From contig OU744721.1 of NCBI GenBank assembly GCA_916613615.1, positions 84,325,060 through 84,389,059 of the forward strand: a stretch of DNA of 64,000 bases. Reading direction: 5' to 3'. The stretch is from Steromphala cineraria (Eukaryota; Mollusca; Gastropoda; Trochida; Trochidae). Each line of letters begins with the position of its first letter. Position 1 is the first letter of the stretch. Both the position numbers and the translations under genes were made by a program. The notes under the pieces were generated by a model. The model was not told the DNA's origin. It saw nothing but the letters and a program-made list of their open reading frames with translations, and ran no database searches. This document shows positions 60,506 to 64,000 of this stretch, piece after piece.

Positions 60506-63500
60506 ATTTGCTGTATTCGTTATCATATTTACATGTGTTTGCGATAAAATTTAGCTTTTCACAAAAGCAAAACATCATTTGGGCAAAAGTTTAAAATCAT
60601 AATTACATGTATTAATCTTCCATAGAATACTTATTTCAACGTCCAAAGTACTGTATCCCCTGCACCTGCAAAAGTGCCATAGCATTTACCAAAACAGATT
60701 CCGTTGACGTCAACATTATTGCGTCCAACAGGTATCAACTTGGGCGGCACTGATTACTTTATTCAGGGAAAATGAAAAGAAAATCTAGTCATGCGCGACA
60801 AGGACGCAATTGTGAGATGGCCACACTTGATTCGCCTTCACACATTTGGGGTCGTTGTGTAGTCCCTTCCTTTAGGGTTTACACCCACAGACATGACCTT
60901 ATAGTCTTGGGTTCTCTTTAGCAAAAGACTGTCATTCACAGAAATAATGAGCCTTCAGGAATGCATCTTCAGTGTCCAACTGAAGATTTAGTAAATTTGT
61001 ATTAACATCTTCAATATAAATCAAACTTCTACTCCATGTATCGATTAGAACAATGATTCTTTTGTTATAAAAACTATCGACACAACAGCTTTTCTGAAAA
61101 GAGAAAAAAGCTGGAATAATTCAGTCAAAATAAAGAAACAAAGACATGATGTATTGTGATAATGTTTTTTTATCTTATTTTTTCCATCATTTTACAAAGA
61201 TGGCGAGTCTTCAAGAGTGTTAGAACACTCTGTCATCCTCCAAGAAAAAGTATCACAAATGTCTAAAGACGACCCACAAAACACATCCAGTATTTGCGGT
61301 GGCCAAAGTGCCACCCTCTTCAATCTCCCATACTCTCTCTCTCTCTTCGTTCGTTCGCTCTCTCACTTTCTCTCTATCATTATCTATGTACAGCAGCATC
61401 AGACTATTTACAGCATTCGACAAGCGTCACCACAGTAAGATGATGTCAAGCTTTGTATGTCCCTCTGTCTGTCCGTCAGTCCGTCCTGCAGACCATGCAA
61501 TTCCCTCGTTACACACTTAAGGGTTTTCCATATAAGGCTCAACTAAAGAAAGGAAGGGCTTACAAATACATGTCATACGTTTTTGTAGTTCACAGGAAAT
61601 GCACATATCAGTAATTATACTTGTGACAATTCAAATTTAATAAATTTCACGTAATATTAAAAAAAACCTCTTATAATTACTATTTAAAAATTGTGTTTTT
61701 TGAAAGTTTGAACAATTATAAAATGTCCTGATAATACAGATCATTTTGATTTCTTTTGAAATCCAAACATATTTCAAAATGAAAGAACTCAGACAGAAAA
61801 CCCTCAAAGATAATTGAAGCTATGGTCCACTCTCTCAACATGCTATGATGTGCATATCAATCATCTCAAATCTTTTTTTGTGCCTACTGTAACATGAAAT
61901 TATCCCTAACTGTCAATGTGATAGGTACAATAAACTTTGTATTCAATAGAAAGTGAAGAAAATCTTTCCCACGAAGGAACACAATATTGACAAAACACTT
62001 CAGTCCAGATCTTCATCAATTAGGTGATTTTGTGCACAGGGAAATAAATACACTCGGGTCTTAATAAAACATAACAAAGTTCACACTAAATGATAGGAAA
62101 AATTCACAACTTGTACTAGAGTTGATGGTCATAGTTGTATCCAAGAATAATTCACAAGACCAGTAAAAACATTTCCATTGAAATGAAAATGAAAAGTTTA
62201 AATCAACATAATTCCTTGCAAGATTTCTGAGGACCTATAAGCCAGCCAAATAGTATTATGGAAATAATGAAAAGCACTGTTATGATGGTACATTTGATAG
62301 GTTGGCAACAAATACATCATAATTCATGTAAGAATCCAGATCGTACCATTGTCAAAACAAACATCTTATGCCTAAGAAGCATATAAACTCAAGTTAATAG
62401 CATTAATAGATATAAAGTATTTTATACAAAGTATATTATACAAGCCTTAAACAAAACAAAATTTGAAAATAAATTCATTACAGGTATACAAGTAACAAAA
62501 TAACATCTTTGGAAAGTACACAATATTGTAAAACAATGAAATGGTAAGGTTTTTTAATCCTAAAAATAATTTCACTTTCAGATACAAACATTTGATTAAA
62601 TGATACATTCAACTAATAGATAATAATTTCTTTACGATAAACTTTTTCAATATCAACCAAACCTTCCCTACACTACTATCACCTCTCACAAATAACATAT
62701 TTACAAAACTTTCTAAATTATATCAAATCAAACTGTCTTTCTATTATTTGCAAAACGCAAATATCATCTAACATGAATAAAATCCTTCATTGCTGCATCT
62801 ACGGTAAGGTATCAGATAAGAACATTTAGATGAGATACTGATATTTAGCAATAATCAAATTGCTATTGCAGTTATGGTTTGTTTTATAGCACTATTCAAC
62901 ATTAGAAGCGCAAAGAAAGAACCAATTATTTGGCAAACCTCACATATTAAATATCATTTACATGGCAATACTCGCTGTAAGTTTATGTACAGAGGAAGGG
63001 AGACAACCCATCACACATGAAACACTTTTGATAATACTGACTCTTAAATACACATACGTAACCTTAAACTTGTTGCCAAAAGTTGGTTTATTTTTTCAAT
63101 TAAACACTCATTTTCTACAGAAAATCTTAATACACTTTAATACAAGATTAACAAGAGAAGCATAGCCCACCTATACACATTAATTAGGGCTAATTAAAGT
63201 TGGAAATTCATGTGAAGAAATAATTACTTCAGAAGGATGAACTACTTAACTGCTCAGACCAGCTGATACACATTGAAGCCAAGTTTATCATCTGCTTTAA
63301 TATTTCAAATATCTTGACTTTAACAGACTAGAATTATCAAATATTTCACATGACTAAAAAACTAAAGCTTTTGGGCTTTTTTGACAAATATAAGAGTAAT
63401 CTAATATTCCAGTAGCTAAACTAAAAAATAATGGATTTCAAGTTAGCAATTATGTTGGTATACTTCTAAACTAAGAACATTAAGGAAATTCTCACATAAT

Positions 63501-64000
63501 TCACGATGAAATTATCTTCTTATCTGGTGCATAAAGAATTTCTGAAAAATATATATATATGTATGTAAATATCAAAATACATTTTAAAAGACTACCGGCA
63601 TAATACCTAATACCTATCAATACCCAATAAAAACATGTAAAGGATTTTAGAAAAGTTTTGTTATTGAACTGCAAAAATATATCCAGAAACCTACTACCTT
63701 CATGACAATAAATACCGTTGATAATCGAATATGGCACAAAGTTGAAAAAAACCTTTCCAAACTTTTGAAGGGTACAAAAGATATTTCTCATTTTAAAAAC
63801 CAAGTTTAGTTTCATTTTACAGGTATGACATCAATTTTGATTCATAAAACTACTGTGGTATGTTTTACAAGAACAATCAAGCTCCTTTTCATATATTTAT
63901 GTACATTAGGACAAATATACACAGAAAAAGAGACACTTCAGAGAAATATAGCACTATAGATAGTTCATAACAAGAAATCTAGAAACAGGTTATCTCCCAG
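60506..64000. other. AT-rich right flank without a supported gene
   Basis: A CTCTCT/CGTTCG-rich patch (61325-61385) and a GTCTGTCCGTCAGTCCGTCC stretch (61469-61488) resemble remnants of the ACGG-type repeat tails. From 61.5 kb to the edge the DNA is very AT-rich with no long frame. It could be the 3' UTR of a gene beyond the right edge, but nothing here proves that. Confidence 0.4.

Noticed and set aside
61217..61520. Two overlapping plus-strand frames near 61.2-61.5 kb
   Set aside because: Driven by CTCT-rich and GTCCGTC-rich simple sequence; no recognisable protein.

Overview
This window is animal nuclear DNA. Its genes have spliced exons with GT-AG introns, and the sequence is AT-rich and full of transposons. 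The conserved genes are metazoan. The repeats (about 150-bp tandem cores, ACGG microsatellites and short terminal hairpins) resemble bivalve 'pearl'/Helentron-type elements. A marine bivalve or other lophotrochozoan is therefore the best guess; this is inference, since no database could be searched.

Genes. Four protein-coding genes can be read exon by exon. (1) CBY1/Chibby, minus strand, three coding exons between 819 and 7187 and a non-coding first exon near 12.17 kb. (2) TOP3A, DNA topoisomerase III alpha, minus strand, 31 coding exons from 46335 down to 13801. All exon phases agree and give 1045 residues, with the Toprim and catalytic-tyrosine core, a C4 zinc finger, two GRF zinc fingers and a terminal CCHC knuckle. 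(3) UQCC4/CCSMST1, a mitochondrial complex III assembly factor, plus strand, 46948-47783, head-to-head with TOP3A. (4) Histone H3.3, minus strand, two coding exons at 51827-52503 and a non-coding first exon near 53.95 kb, with five CCAAT boxes upstream.

Mobile DNA. The TOP3A introns hold most of it. Intron 3 carries a family 3 Helentron-like element (29.9-31.2 kb) and a BEL/Pao LTR retrotransposon (31184-37552) with seemingly identical LTRs, an ACACC target duplication and one long open reading frame. Intron 2 carries an L1/Tx1-type LINE (37785-44113) with a 16-bp target duplication. The LINE is broken by a frameshift, a stop codon and a 1.97-kb nested family 2 element. Three sequence-distinct Helentron-like families (F1 with 3 copies, F2 with 5, F3 with 1) share one layout: a short 5' hairpin, a 10-11 nt subterminal repeat, tandem cores, a microsatellite, and a 3' hairpin that contains the same repeat inverted. 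All nine copies point the same way. Smaller TTAA-flanked, pogo-like and fold-back MITEs are scattered throughout.

Right side. Beyond the H3.3 promoter (54.2-64 kb) I find only repeats and AT-rich DNA with no supportable gene. No prokaryotic system, CRISPR array or tRNA gene was found. The most interesting signals are the common layout of the three element families, a conserved partial-exon duplication in TOP3A that could be a 30-nt in-frame mini-exon, and the shared TOP3A/UQCC4 promoter.
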